Shown here: piece by piece, positions 48,601-55,290 of the stretch
Layout: the number at the start of each line of letters is the position of its first letter
How positions within the stretch are numbered: position 1 is the first letter of the stretch
Source of the DNA: Tubulanus polymorphus
Lineage: Eukaryota; Nemertea; Palaeonemertea; Tubulaniformes; Tubulanidae
Length of the DNA: 64,000 bases
Reading direction: 5' to 3'
NCBI RefSeq assembly: GCF_964204645.1
Contig: NC_134030.1
Location: 13,007,947-13,071,946, forward strand
Made by a program: the position numbers and the translations under genes
Notes under the pieces: generated by a model
Databases searched by the model: none
Told to the model about the DNA's origin: nothing
Seen by the model: only the letters and a program-made list of their open reading frames with translations

Positions 48601-51600
48601 TATATCCGTTTTTTGTTAGGGCAGGTAGCGGACAAAAAGAATCCAAAAATAAAAATCTTTTTACTCAAGAAAACCGGGAATTCTCGAATGCAAGTAGGCC
48701 TAATAAAAAATACATGTATATGTTCTGACCGTGTTGCCGGCCCATAGGCCTACCCAGCCTCTCAGAACGGTTCTTGGGCTGTTTTTCAGAATGGTTCCAA
48801 ATCACAGACAGGTTACTGGCAGCAGGCCTATACGCAGTCTGTCGGGAATGGCTCTGGGGTGCTGCGGATGCGTGCGTTGGTGGTAAATTTTGTATGGGTG
48901 CGTTCAAATAATGTAGTAACTTTGTACAGGGGGAGAGGGGTCAAAAATAAATATACGTACTTTACTGAGAGGGCTCTCTTAAGTAAATATACGTATTAAT
49001 CAGACGAGAGATATCAAAAATTTTGTCAAACAGTGATACAAAATACAGAATCCTAATATCATCGTCGCTTTTGAATTAGCGACTTTCTCGGCGTTTTCTT
49101 CAATTAGGCTTCATGGTAGGTCAACATTGTAAACGTAATATCATGCAATTCAATGGTTGATGGGGATGAGGGGGATTTCAAAATGAACGTATGGGAGGTG
49201 TCAGACGAGGGTGGGGAGGTGTGGGGTCAGTTCCAAGAACCCTGGGCCCGGTTTTATAGACTGATATTACCTTTAACCCGAGGGCTAAATCAATTCATTT
49301 TTTAATTGAGTTAGCCCCTGGGTTAACGGTAATACCGGTCTATTAAACCGGTCACTGAACATTTGCAGGATTTACATTAATTTCTTGGCCGATTGAAGTG
49401 AATGTATTTCGTAAGCAAAACAAAAATATATAAGCCTCAGGATTCGGGAATTATGCGCTGAGGTGCTGTGCTCACGACCAACATAGACCCGTGCGCTCTA
49501 CGAAAGAGTCGTCTACTGGATGGGTAGGCCTATTGAGCTAATACGCTTATAAAATGTACGCCTCAAACTATGAACGCACACACACACACACATCGTCAAC
49601 CCAGTCACTAAGCCGTACCGTGGTATCCTCTTCAGTATAGATTATTATTTTATAGTCATCAGTATTATCACATACCTTTTTCTGGTTTGATGCAGATTTA
49701 CCAAATTCTGGATCTTCATTTAAAGTTTCTACAGACTGTATATATTTCATTTCGTCAGTTGCCTCGTTTTCACTGACCAAAAATCGTCGTCTAATCCGAC
49801 CCTGCGATTCTACAATTACCGGACTACGATAGTAAATTCTAGGATAAGCCGAGCTTAGACTCCGGACAATTTTCCCAGCAGTACCCGAGCCTGAATTCGA
49901 TTGATGTATCCGTTTATTCATTTGATTAATCTTAGGCCCTTTTCCAGTAATAACAGATTCCGTTTGACGCTAGTTCCAGTGTAATTGGATTAGTTTGATA
50001 TTCAAGTGTGTCTGATCTAATGGCATTCTTATGTCTAAATCTGATGTATGCTGGTAAAAAAATGCCATCATTTATTAACTTGAAACGACATTGTCTGAAC
50101 GACATTCTCACGGCATTGTCTGAAAAACAAGTCGTTACGAGAAACACTCTTTATTTCATAGGTCTACCCACTCTGTGGTGTATATACATTTCTAAAAATA
50201 TAATGATTAGTGGCCATTTTGACATCGTTTAGTCTGAACGGGAATGAATTACGTATGTCGTCTCATATCTAGCTTAAGTCTAGATTAGGGATTTATATAC
50301 ACGCGCAGGTCGTAGCCATGGCAGATATTCCCAGGCTGTACAAAGGCCTTTATTCAAAGGCCCTAAGAAAATAATTTGAGAATTTCTATACATTTTGTAA
50401 AAATCGTGTGTAAAGCTATAATTTAGCTTGTAGGCTACCGACTTATTTCGGTAACACAGCTCGCCCTAAATGAAGGTTTGACTTAACGAGCAGGGCGATT
50501 TTAGGTGGAATTATCCCCATTTCGACCAAGCACCCTTTAATTTTTGGGTGATTTTTGTCTAAATAGATCTTTTGTTACAATACAATAGGCCTAAATGATT
50601 TACGTACACTTAGACCAATTAAGATTACTAATAATCAATACCTTCATTACTTAAACATCTAAGGGAAATGTTAATAATTTTGAATGAAGGGGGCTTATCA
50701 CCTGGGGTTCTAAAGTGCTTTGGGTCATCATTTTACGTGGATTACGATGTCGACATTTATGGTTAGGCCTATTTGTCCTCAATCGAAAAGTGTTTGTGGA
50801 ACCTACGTACATATTTCAATAGATGAACAGCACATGAAAATACGTAAATATATTGCATTTTGTTGTATTGCAGGTAAATAAATGGTTTAGGGCAACGGGT
50901 TATAACAACGGGACAAATTTGAAAACGTACACTGTTACATTTATTCATAGGCCTAGCAATGACTGCGGTTTTTGATGGTTGTAGTTATATTGGAATGAAC
51001 CAGCAAATCATTCAAATTCCGAGGTCGTCGATATGCTACCTCTTGACCTCTTGATGTGGCCTAAATTAGAGGTCCAGTGCGCATCGACTCACACAGAACC
51101 CCTATAATGCGTATTCAATATACACATGCATTAACATTATTGTAGCGGTTTTTACGGCGTCAAAGAAAACTCGTCTATAAGGACCTATAATTCACAACTG
51201 TATTTCTTATTTTGAGACGCCCTAGGCCTAGTGCACATCGACGACCTAGGCCTAGTGCACATCATGGTATCAATGTACAGGCCCTATAGCCTAACATTAT
51301 TGTAAAAATTTTGGTGTAAAAAGAAACTCGTCGATTCGTCAATCTGCATCAAACTGCATTGGTGGATTCAAAGTCTGACGAAATAAAACTCCACGCAATC
51401 ATTGTTGTGGCTATTGAGTGAAGGTAGGCCTAATGGGACTGACTGATACACGATTGACGACAAACGGCCCGATTTACTAGGCCAAGTACCCGTTTACGTT
51501 CATTGTTTTTGACGTAAATTTTGGATTTGATAGCAATATCCGACAATCAGAAACCAACCAATGTCGAGGAAATTTCCTTCGACAATTTTACGATCACCTA

Positions 51601-53970
51601 ATAATAGATATCAATTTCGTAATATAGCTATATTTGAGTTTTATTTGGTGATAACCGTTAAAATGATGGAGAATCTGCAATTACCGGAACCTAGGCCACA
51701 CAAATCAATTCCCTAGTTTCTCAAAAAAGGTCAAATTCCAACCGCGAAATGTCCCTAATAGAAATTGAAAAGTCAAATGCGTTCGCCCGCATTGACAAAG
51801 CATCAATCGTCTGTTTTTTTTATAGAAATTAAAGCCCGCTCGCCCGGTATCCAACATACCGATACAGTCCTTCGATCCCAGCAACTTTTTATAGTGGTTG
51901 TCTACGCAAACACACATCCCCAGCCAATTAATAGGCCTATAAGGATTATAAGGTGCATATGATCCCCACCGACTCAAGATCTATGAGTTTCACCAACAAC
52001 TCGATAAAATAGGTATTTTCCCCGCTTTTTAGTTCTCACTATAGGCCTACATGAAAGCCCCAACCTCTATTTTGATTTAACTGCATGGAGATAGCGAACT
52101 AACCATCATCGTAGCAAAATTTGTCACTGTTAATCATACTAACATCTAGAGCTTTTTTTTAGCAGGAAGCCTACCTATTTCTCCTTTTTTTCTTACTTTA
52201 GCATTTTTGTTCGCCATATGGCATATAGACCTATTTACATAGGTAAATTTTTAGTTAATTTTCGCCAACACATTCACATAATGCATTCGAATGCGGTTTG
52301 CAAGTTGATTTTGTAAGTGGGATGGACTAAATGTATATTAGGCCTATGGCAAATTTTCTTGTTAAAAAGATATAAGGGTAATCCACGCAAGCGACCAGCG
52401 CCTCGATCCCAGTCACTTCATGTTAGGCAATTTCAGTCGAAAATGCTTCTGATTGTCAGATTGTCGAAAGAAATAATTTCAACCATACCCTTGGTATAAC
52501 AATTTGTACTGTTATTCGCCGCCTGAACTAATTAACCAGAAGTCCTTTAATTCCTTGTTACCGTCGAATAGGCCTATGTTTTTATAGCCTATGCATACCT
52601 TCAAATGACTAACATTGCTATCGTGATAAGCAGCTGATTGACAATAGGCATTGATGATTTAGGCCTATAACATTAGGCCTCTGATGAACAGCAAATGGAG
52701 AAAATAACAAAAAAAATATATAAATTTTAAAAGGGCATAGGCCTATAGCAACTCTCATTTCTTCTAATTGATCCCTCTTTTGATTACCTGGCTCAACTCC
52801 AGAATAGGTAAAGTAGATCTGCCCAGGCTGAGTAGCCTCCTATAGTACGTATTCTTCCGCGAGTAGCCTAGGGGAAATCGATGAGCAAGGTAGCCGACCT
52901 GTTCTACTAATTGTTCTAATTGTTCTAATTCCAACGATTTAAAATTGCCGACCTGTTTTACCCTACTTGTCGACGATTCCGACGATTTTAGATTGATGAA
53001 GGGAAGATAAATTTTCAAGCAAAGACACGGCCCTCGATCCCATTATCCACGTGTCTATAAAGCGTAATCTACGGACACACCCGGCCCCTCGATCCCAGCC
53101 ACTTTATATAAGGGTAATCTATGCAAACACACAGCCCCTCGATCCCAGCCACTTTATATAAAGGTAATCCACGCACACACGCAGCCACTCGATCCAAGCC
53201 ACTTTATATATATACATATAAGGGTAGGCTAATCCACGCACACACACAGCCCCTCGATCCAAGCCACTTTATATTAGGGTAATCCACGCAAACACACAGC
53301 CCCTCGATCCCGCCACTCTATATAAGGGTTATCAACGCAAACACACAGCCCCTCGATCCCAGCCACTTTATATAAGGGTAATCCACGCACTTTGAAACCC
53401 AACCACTCACTTCATTAAAGAAAACCCTCCACGATGGAACTATATTGACTTATTCTCGAGTTGAACCGATTATCTTACCATTTCAGTTTCGTCCTCTATG
53501 ACCATTTCATGTTGTGCATGTTTTAAATTAAACCGCCGTTTTCTCTGCAAATGATTATCTTTCAGGTTTCTCCGAAGTCTTTTGAGATCTGTCGCTGGTA
53601 CCACTGCCCTTATCCTTGAATCTTTTCCATTAGTCCCAAATCCTATCTTGCTCAGATTTACCCCCCATGCAGTCGAAGATGGCGTTATACTTATGTGACT
53701 AGCATTGGCTCCACGTGCAGTAGATAAACACAGTTTCGATCCAATTTTACTCGTTTGTTTTGTGAGAACACCTTTCTTTAAGTCGGTATTTTCAACGGCC
53801 GCTGCTATCGACTTTCTTGCACAGAGACTTTTTTGAAAGGGCACGCTTATAGGCCTACCTGGCTCTGTAGTTGCCGGACTAATCGAACGAAATACAGGAG
53901 ACAATGGATTGACATATTTCGGTGTCCATGTTCCTGAATCCACTGCTGTGGCCAGTTGAGGCATCATCAT
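19177..53970 (-). CDS. CNBD2: Two-domain cyclic-nucleotide-binding protein, CNBD2-like (whole gene)
   Basis: Assembled from exons 53479-53970, 49676-49969, 45740-45766, 34371-34559, 33993-34156, 31584-31740, 30797-30948, 28208-28346, 22633-23358 and 22132-22552 (then 19177-19331), or ending at a stop at 22112. Every join has GT..AG and matching phase; totals are 971 or 926 residues. ATG 53970 has TAA directly upstream in frame. Exons 4-7 form the first domain: a helical lead, RVVVRKG, SFYFIFSG, then the phosphate-binding cassette FGEIALLKNTRRNA with the key Glu and Arg kept. Exons 8-10 form a second domain (WLYFVSK|GSCDVL, HVLPGEVF|G) whose cassette lacks the Glu and Arg, so it probably does not bind nucleotide. 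Family knowledge: mammalian CNBD2 (CRIS1) binds cAMP and is needed in sperm formation. The N-terminal 290 residues are basic, low complexity and longer than in mammals. Introns hold most transposons in this window. Confidence 0.85.
19390..19930. repeat. tRNA-like and MITE-like repeat fragments
   Basis: GATCCAGTTGCACAGTA (19394) is a palindromic-MITE end. GGCAGGGATTCGAACCTGAT (19452-19471) is an inverted tRNA T-arm/B box. ATGTACCTGCGCACTCGGGC near 19685 matches the arms of the foldback at 56.53-56.85 kb, so this is a rearranged relative of that element. Confidence 0.55.
19932..20398. other. Spacer, no gene seen
   Basis: No exon recognised. GTCGAATCTGATAGAAGAT near 20223 has a worn counterpart near 29233 (GTCGAATCTGATAGGAGAT), which suggests another dispersed repeat. 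Confidence 0.4.
20399..20525. repeat. TAA / GATGGT / GATGAT compound microsatellite
   Basis: (TAA)n, then (GATGAT), about ten GATGGT units, then (GAT)n. The poly-His frame on the minus strand is an artefact of this repeat. Confidence 0.97.
20980..21202 (+). pseudogene. Fragment of a LINE reverse-transcriptase C-terminus
   Basis: The frame reads RYCNLNKIGDEFHFLFGC and then a hydrophilic stretch with NIRRAFLAHFY. This resembles the Cys/His (C..C..IGDE.H.L..C) tail that closes many non-LTR retrotransposon proteins. The upstream polymerase is missing, so it is a short 5'-truncated relic. Confidence 0.55.
21398..21534. repeat. Palindromic MITE (GGGGCCGGTT family), copy 2
   Basis: GGGGCCGGTTCCATAGTCAT at the left and its inverse at the right (GACTATGGAACCGGCCCT), over 137 bp. 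It matches copy 1 at 14750-14884 in ends and internal CTTAGAC motif. Confidence 0.9.
21535..22111. other. Spacer, or CNBD2-like 3' UTR / last intron
   Basis: No independent gene seen. It is 3' UTR if the stop at 22112 is used and intron if the 19.2-kb exon is used. Confidence 0.5.
22112..22552 (-). CDS. CNBD2: CNBD2-like gene, exon 10 (second CNB domain end)
   Basis: It begins after TATGCAG in phase 0 with GMTSVLNEK, carries SLISKGGEVVRVPKSRF and then a charged helix region with YPSDDEL. It either reads on to TAA at 22112-22114 or splices out at 22132. The short 80-nt intron before it joins HVLPGEVF to G, restoring the family's VFG motif. Confidence 0.85.
   Translation of the reverse strand, partial: GMTSVLNEKAATKRYSLISKGGEVVRVPKSRFKQLMDIDTVKRVEKLSQKLYPSDDELCRHFMQQTEWNLFREDIVELVRRHMPQKRSRQRCQRQQGGSSRHISDYMRRRDVGSINAKHPSGKIFYASPKQPKTKKENNRGESLFN
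22633..23358 (-). CDS. CNBD2: CNBD2-like gene, exon 9
   Basis: It runs from acceptor TCATTTCAG to donor TTT|GTAAGT, 726 nt, phase 0 both sides. It starts GSCDVLRLIDLTRC, which completes the motif ...FVSK|G of exon 8. The middle is a long Ser/Thr/Arg-rich linker (SPSPSPS, RRVRRRS) that would sit inside the second CNB domain, and it ends GLFVKIDHVLPGEVF. The large insert is longer than in mammals, as far as I recall. Confidence 0.88.
23359..24532. other. Intron 8 of the CNBD2-like gene, distal part
   Basis: No confident exon. On the plus strand about 340 nt (23865-24208) stays open without ATG and includes Asn/Ser repeats from an AAT-rich microsatellite. I do not treat it as a gene. Confidence 0.45.
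24533..25660 (+). mobile_element. Repeat R2, copy 1 (unbroken)
   Basis: About 1.13 kb that matches, inverted, the flanks of the LINE at 41.3-45.16 kb. Shared blocks include CGTTACCATTATGAAACCTA, GTGTACACATACAAGCTATT, CCCTGACATGGGGATGC and TTCCGCAGGCGTC. It encodes no recognisable protein; a decayed frame may be present on the minus strand (25278-25514). It shows the empty LINE site GACTTTTATATCAGAC in inverted form at about 24880. Confidence 0.8.
25661..28207. other. Intron 8 of the CNBD2-like gene, proximal part
   Basis: AT-rich, 2.5 kb; no exon of the gene and no clear transposon recognised. Short open frames lack family motifs. Confidence 0.5.
28208..28346 (-). CDS. CNBD2: CNBD2-like gene, exon 8
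   Basis: Acceptor TTTTTATAACTGCAG, 139 nt, donor AAG|GTACGC. It reads RLEMFKTWSPAAVEDLC, then NRVIVQDTRKSEWLYFVSK, which is the start of the second CNB domain. No stop; the phase fits on both sides (2 in, 0 out). Confidence 0.9.
28965..29062 (-). repeat. tRNA-derived SINE relic
   Basis: On the minus strand GATAGCCTAGTGGTTACCGC resembles a tRNA D-arm/A box, followed about 40 nt later by a worn B box (GGTCGAATTATTC). The acceptor stem does not pair, so it is not a working tRNA gene. Confidence 0.55.
29063..30508. other. Intron 7 of the CNBD2-like gene, repeat-poor
   Basis: No exon seen. A short GC- and CpG-rich patch at about 29735-29830 stands out from AT-rich surroundings, ending AAACATGGCC. 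Its role is unknown. Confidence 0.4.
30509..30605. repeat. Short inverted repeat / MITE
   Basis: GACCTTGGGACGAATATTCT at the left and GGAATATTTCTCCCAAGGTC at the right face each other across about 95 bp. Confidence 0.8.
30797..30948 (-). CDS. CNBD2: CNBD2-like gene, exon 7 (phosphate-binding cassette)
   Basis: It runs from acceptor TTGAACAG to donor TTGG|GTGAGT, 152 nt. It reads EIALLKNTRRNASIVC, giving the cassette Glu and Arg, then ETEMLAVDREDFYEYG and a C-helix. Joined to exon 6 (...GEVFG) it forms the complete FGEIALL cassette. Confidence 0.93.
31584..31740 (-). CDS. CNBD2: CNBD2-like gene, exon 6 (first CNB domain, beta roll)
   Basis: It runs from acceptor TTGTTTTAG to donor GGG|GTAAGA, 157 nt. 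It reads YGKNRVVVRKGHVGQSFYF, then FSGAVSVV and LRKGEVFG, the standard beta-roll order. The first nucleotide completes a codon with exon 5. Confidence 0.93.
32150..33113. mobile_element. Foldback element with inverted minisatellite arms
   Basis: Seven units of 70-74 bp (TTTCGACCGGCG...TTTAATTCCGAC...CACGGAATTAAATC) run from about 32257. They are followed from about 32740 by four units in the opposite direction. The outer ends match inverted: GGAAGCGTCCTGGGGACATA at 32160 and TATGTCTCCTGGACGCTTC near 33085. No coding potential. Foldback elements with tandem units in the arms are known (FB of flies); membership here is inference. Confidence 0.85.
33183..33191. repeat. Left 9-bp target duplication
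   Basis: TTATCTAAC, identical to 33949-33957, flanks the 757-bp element. Confidence 0.9.
33192..33948. mobile_element. Non-autonomous DNA element, 757 bp, 66-bp inverted ends
   Basis: The left end CGGTATTCGAAAAACGCCTA and the right end read inward (CGGTACTCGAAAAACGCC) agree over about 66 bp with few mismatches. The element is bounded by TTATCTAAC on both sides. Internally there is a near-palindrome GAACTATGTACGTAACG...ATAGTTC near 33290. A 9-bp duplication suggests a MULE-type enzyme mobilised it; no enzyme is encoded here. Confidence 0.9.
33949..33957. repeat. Right 9-bp target duplication
   Basis: TTATCTAAC directly after the terminus GAGTACCG. Confidence 0.9.
33993..34156 (-). CDS. CNBD2: CNBD2-like gene, exon 5
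   Basis: It runs from acceptor TATTTCTCTTAG to donor CA|GTAAGT, 164 nt. It reads FTWPDRDKACIMKLPKDR, then LLRGLHSFRKYTVEMQDLL, the helical lead into the first CNB domain. Phase 0 in, phase 2 out. Confidence 0.9.
34371..34559 (-). CDS. CNBD2: CNBD2-like gene, exon 4
   Basis: It runs from acceptor TTCTTTTTAG to donor GAG|GTAAAT, 189 nt, phase 0 both sides. It reads AIEKWKKWVRVVKLMCTVC and then a polar stretch. An amphipathic helix of this kind precedes the CNB domain in the family. Confidence 0.85.
34759..34773. repeat. Poly-G run (15 G)
   Basis: Uninterrupted G run on the plus strand; prone to sequencing error and able to form a quadruplex only with partners. Confidence 0.9.
34774..36120. 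other. Intron 3 of the CNBD2-like gene; short repeats
   Basis: No exon. At about 35205-35315 a motif near GTTGATCCTTCACGTNATGAC repeats irregularly. CAGGCCCGTACACAGAATG at 35922 and its faint inverse near 36105 may bound a small hAT-type MITE. Confidence 0.45.
36121..36978 (+). pseudogene. BEL/Pao reverse transcriptase to RNase H start, broken
   Basis: Fragments in at least three frames. There are stops and a deletion near 36150-36200, an 18-bp tandem duplication (TTGAATGCTACTTTGAAA, about 36349), and shifts near 36420-36470 and 36710. The last readable block is the RNase H lead FADSSDKAY, cut by the insertion at 36979. Confidence 0.8.
36979..38098. mobile_element. Polinton/Maverick-like non-autonomous foldback, 1120 bp
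   Basis: The termini are AGTAATAGGGTATA and, inverted, TATACCCTATTACT. The inverted arms are about 320 bp (36979-37305 and about 37770-38098). Flanks are ATCGCC and GTCGCC, a 6-bp duplication with one mismatch. Ends beginning AG, long inverted repeats and a 6-bp duplication are the Polinton pattern. Inside, a Lys/Glu-rich frame (KKEEEPKFKIEIKE) runs in both arms, with no polymerase, integrase or capsid gene. The insertion splits RNase H of the host element; reading across without it keeps the frame. Confidence 0.75.
38099..38575 (+). pseudogene. BEL/Pao RNase H, second part
   Basis: It resumes directly after the insert with AYLRCDNN, then RTIPEMELLAALLAARL and NPADLLTRG, the standard landmarks before integrase. 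Open for about 150 codons. Confidence 0.85.
38630..39110 (+). pseudogene. BEL/Pao integrase zinc-binding region
   Basis: It reads through to SKYHHFTTLYVHYNKIMHEG, which carries the His pair. The partner Cys pair falls after a frame break at about 39030-39100. Stops at 39030 and near 39095 prevent one continuous protein. Confidence 0.8.
39111..40170 (+). pseudogene. BEL/Pao integrase core and C-terminal domain, frameshifted
   Basis: Catalytic Asp residues lie in VCVDFTGALY and ISDNAATF, and the Glu in FYEKLIG, but at least two frameshifts lie between about 39450 and 39535. Further downstream PLNPSHLLHGRR is intact. A shift and a stop at about 39835-39880 follow, then the C-terminal VGDVVQIH...RPVNKLYQLEF block to TAA at 40168-40170. 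Confidence 0.85.
40203..40430 (+). repeat. 3' LTR of the BEL/Pao element
   Basis: It starts TGTTGGGAATTACA after a purine-rich tract (CGCCGGGAGTA) and ends TTCACAACA. It contains CTATATAATG and the signal AATAAA near 40337. There is no second LTR in the window for comparison, so the borders rest on the TG...CA rule. Confidence 0.75.
40475..40908. repeat. Possible hAT-type MITE fragment
   Basis: It starts CAGGGGCGGATCCAGG, a terminus common to short hAT derivatives, with a worn inverse (CTGGAAACCGCTCG) near 40890. No target duplication found. Confidence 0.4.
40915..41290. repeat. R1 copy 2, left part (satellite units)
   Basis: CAACGCCCCGTGGTGACC at about 41019 and CAACGCCCCCTGGTGACC at about 41162 are 143 bp apart, one unit having lost a few bases. 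They are the same units as at 1.4-2.19 kb. R1 breaks off here and resumes at about 45165. Confidence 0.85.
42280..42418. repeat. (TAA)n microsatellite
   Basis: Long AAT run with a few G/C interruptions; lies in the LINE 3' region. A second run is at 42538-42614. Confidence 0.95.
42761..44780 (-). pseudogene. LINE reverse transcriptase, frameshifted
   Basis: The first piece (44224-44780) is the pre-polymerase region, then the frame shifts near 44265, near 44080, and at an A-run near 43075. The largest piece (43065-44042) shows the ordered RT landmarks: NSQYGFRPKHST, FFLDLSKAFDSLD, VPQGSVLGPLLF, SFADDTNLL and TKFLGLLIDD. The final piece ends LLKYV at 42761. Counting conserved blocks, this covers RT and the C-terminal domain only. 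Confidence 0.88.
45165..45712. mobile_element. R1 copy 2, right part
   Basis: It resumes AAAATACCTGTC and runs to CGGACGG units and AAGTGGGCTAAAA. At 45553-45570 it reads TACATGTATAAACCAAATAT without any insert, the natural empty site for the hAT element in copy 1. Confidence 0.85.
45740..45766 (-). CDS. CNBD2: CNBD2-like gene, exon 3 (27-nt micro-exon)
   Basis: A strong acceptor (CTTCACTTTTTCAG) is followed by 27 nt encoding RVDIEKDLQ, then the consensus donor CAG|GTAAGT. Phase 0 on both sides, fitting exon 2 (...SNQKK) and exon 4 (AIEKW...). The charge pattern suits a helix running into exon 4. It is too short for statistical support, so the call rests on both splice sites being near ideal. 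Confidence 0.7.
45975..46240. repeat. Tandem repeat, about 72-bp units, each a hairpin
   Basis: Four units start at about 45987, 46060, 46130 and 46203. Each contains TTTTCTGTGTG, a short spacer and CACACAGAAAAATGGCCG, so every unit folds on itself. Confidence 0.88.
46241..46689. other. Intron 2/3 region; open frame of unknown worth
   Basis: An 88-codon minus-strand frame (46260-46526) ends in a hydrophobic stretch, but no splice site or family supports it. Confidence 0.3.
46690..47396 (-). pseudogene. LINE fragment, C-terminal RT region
   Basis: The frame 47208-47390 reads RCVGVLHRVKHRLSS and YLQYCNIVWRRTSDY. After a one-base shift near 47205 it continues through HIDPIFARLNILE and WNTLSIRTRQSE. 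This is the end of a CR1/L2-type polymerase, different from the LINE at 42-45 kb. It is truncated at the 5' side where the 47.4-kb MITE begins. Confidence 0.8.
47402..47749. mobile_element. MITE with GATCGAT-rich inverted ends
   Basis: TTTACGAGCATCCGATTTTT at the left and its inverse at the right (AAAAATCGGATGCTCGTAAA) bound about 345 bp. ATCGAT/GATCG motifs and CGATTT recur inside. No target duplication was clear. Confidence 0.82.
47750..49243. other. Intron 2 of the CNBD2-like gene, no gene seen
   Basis: AT-rich with several AGGCCTA motifs (48360, 48697, 48748). Short open frames have no family motif. Confidence 0.5.
49244..49353. repeat. Palindromic MITE (GGGCCCGGTT family)
   Basis: GGGCCCGGTTTTATAGACTG and, inverted, CGGTCTATTAAACCGGTC bound about 110 bp, with a central symmetric GAGGGCTAA / TTAGCCCCT pair. 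It is similar in design to the 14750 and 21398 elements but not a close copy. Confidence 0.85.
49676..49969 (-). CDS. CNBD2: CNBD2-like gene, exon 2
   Basis: It runs from acceptor ACTGGAACTAG to donor AAAAAG|GTATGT, 294 nt, phase 0 both sides. It reads RQTESVITGKGPKINQ, then SSAYPRIYYRSPVIVE and a polar end. The polypyrimidine tract is weak, so the left border is less sure than the right. It has no domain I recognise. Confidence 0.65.
49970..53044. other. Intron 1 of the CNBD2-like gene
   Basis: No exon seen. It is the area richest in AGGCCTA (50588, 50765, 50951, 51226, 51247, 51428, 51931, 52045, 52341, 52570, 52663, 52673 and 52739 approximately). Single CCTCGATCCCAG units (about 51868 and 52401) foreshadow the R3 minisatellite at 53.05 kb. 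Confidence 0.55.
53045..53470. repeat. Repeat R3, copy B: about 57-bp minisatellite plus conserved tail
   Basis: Six to seven units of CACAGCCCCTCGATCCCAGC and ACTTTATATAAGGGTAATCC are followed by the R3 tail (GAAAACCCTCCACGATGGAA ... GAGTTGAACCGA). The tail stops within about 10 bp of the donor of exon 1. Confidence 0.85.
53479..53970 (-). CDS. CNBD2: CNBD2-like gene, exon 1
   Basis: It starts with three ATG in a row at 53970 (MMMPQLATAVDSGTWTPKY), directly after an in-frame TAA, and runs 492 nt to donor ATG|GTAAGA. Pro/Ser/Lys/Arg-rich, no domain; likely disordered. The end (NLKHAQHEMVIEDETEM) fits exon 2 in phase 0. Confidence 0.7.
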
Positions 53971-54689
53971 TTACCACGAATTTCGTTCTATGTAAATAGA
54001 AGCGTTTCCCTTTTCTGATAAAATGCAGACTGACACACTTAGCACTGCTATGACATATTTTTACAATTAAACTAGCAAGTAGGCTAGTCGATAATATTTA
54101 TCATTCCTAAATGGAGGTCAGTACATTTAAAGAATGTGTCATACAAACAGAAATCACAAACAGGTCGGCCTAATGCCTAGGTCAGAACGAGATGATATTT
54201 GTTAATGTTTCCTTCAACAATTTGCATCGACTAAGCGTTGCTAGGGCAAGCGTAATTTCAAATTCAATTAGAAAAGTAAGTAATCTACGTGCCCAACGCA
54301 CACTACTCAGAGGGAAACACCGACCGAAATACAGATTGATCTTTGAGACTTTGTTTCCAAAACCATTTGGCGCTGTCTATATTGCAATGGCTTTGCACCA
54401 AAATGAAATGCCATCGGCGTAAATCTCGCTGAGCTGCTGTTAAGACAGCTGAAAGAAATTTGATTTCAAACACGCATTAATCATCTTTAACCAGATGTTT
54501 CTTTAAATCTTCCGACAAAAATTTTGTCGATAAGCTCGATAAATGAGCCACACTATATAATTCTCAATGTAAACAAATTATAGCAGTCTTTTGCACTGCG
54601 ACTGGTTTTGTCCTGTAACATGTGCATGTCATTACATGTACGTGTAAATGTGATATGGTTAAGTTTAGAATCAACTTAACGAAAATAGC
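53971..54689. other. Upstream flank of the CNBD2-like gene
   Basis: The presumed promoter lies here, but I see no TATA box or initiator I trust. A plus-strand frame at 54192-54422 is Arg-rich with no family motif. Confidence 0.4.
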
Positions 54690-55290
54690 GCATCGTTTGC
54701 GGGTGTTAAAACTATGCACAACTAAAACAGGACCGAAGACCAATGCACTCATTAGAAATCATCACTAGTTGTGTATTCAACCACCTCTGTCGATGAGTGT
54801 AGGCAGAAACGCGTATGATACGTAAAATGGTCAGTTTTCTCAGGTGCATGTCTTCGTTTTAGTACTATAGTGCTTTGAATTAGTAACAACCACACAGGTC
54901 AAACTAAAGCTATGCGTGACTAAAACGGAGACCGAAGACCTATGCACTCATTAGAAACCAATCTCAAACGGAATTATCTATCTATTACCACTTCGGGGAA
55001 GCTCCAGTTACGCCTATCCTACCGTACCGGTACAACAATTGTGACATATTTACCTACTTATTTACTACGAATAAGTTTTCATTTTGTTTATATACGTGCG
55101 ATTTATTGTCATATTCGATTTTAATCGATTTTCATCATACTACGTTGTTGTGACTAATCAAAATTAAACACACTGGCAAAAAAATTAAACATGACTAAAA
55201 CGGATACCGAAGACCTATGTACTGTACTTTAACTAACTTAAAACATGGAATTATTTACGTAACCACTTCGAGGAAGCACCAACTATGACT
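54690..55290. repeat. Three diverged copies of an ACTAAAAC...CCGAAGACC unit
   Basis: ACTAAAAC, GGA, CCGAAGACC, TATG(C/T)ACT recur at about 54721, 54919 and 55194, with AACCACTTCG(G/A)GGAAGC following the last two. This is a local tandem repeat of about 200-275 bp. Confidence 0.7.
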
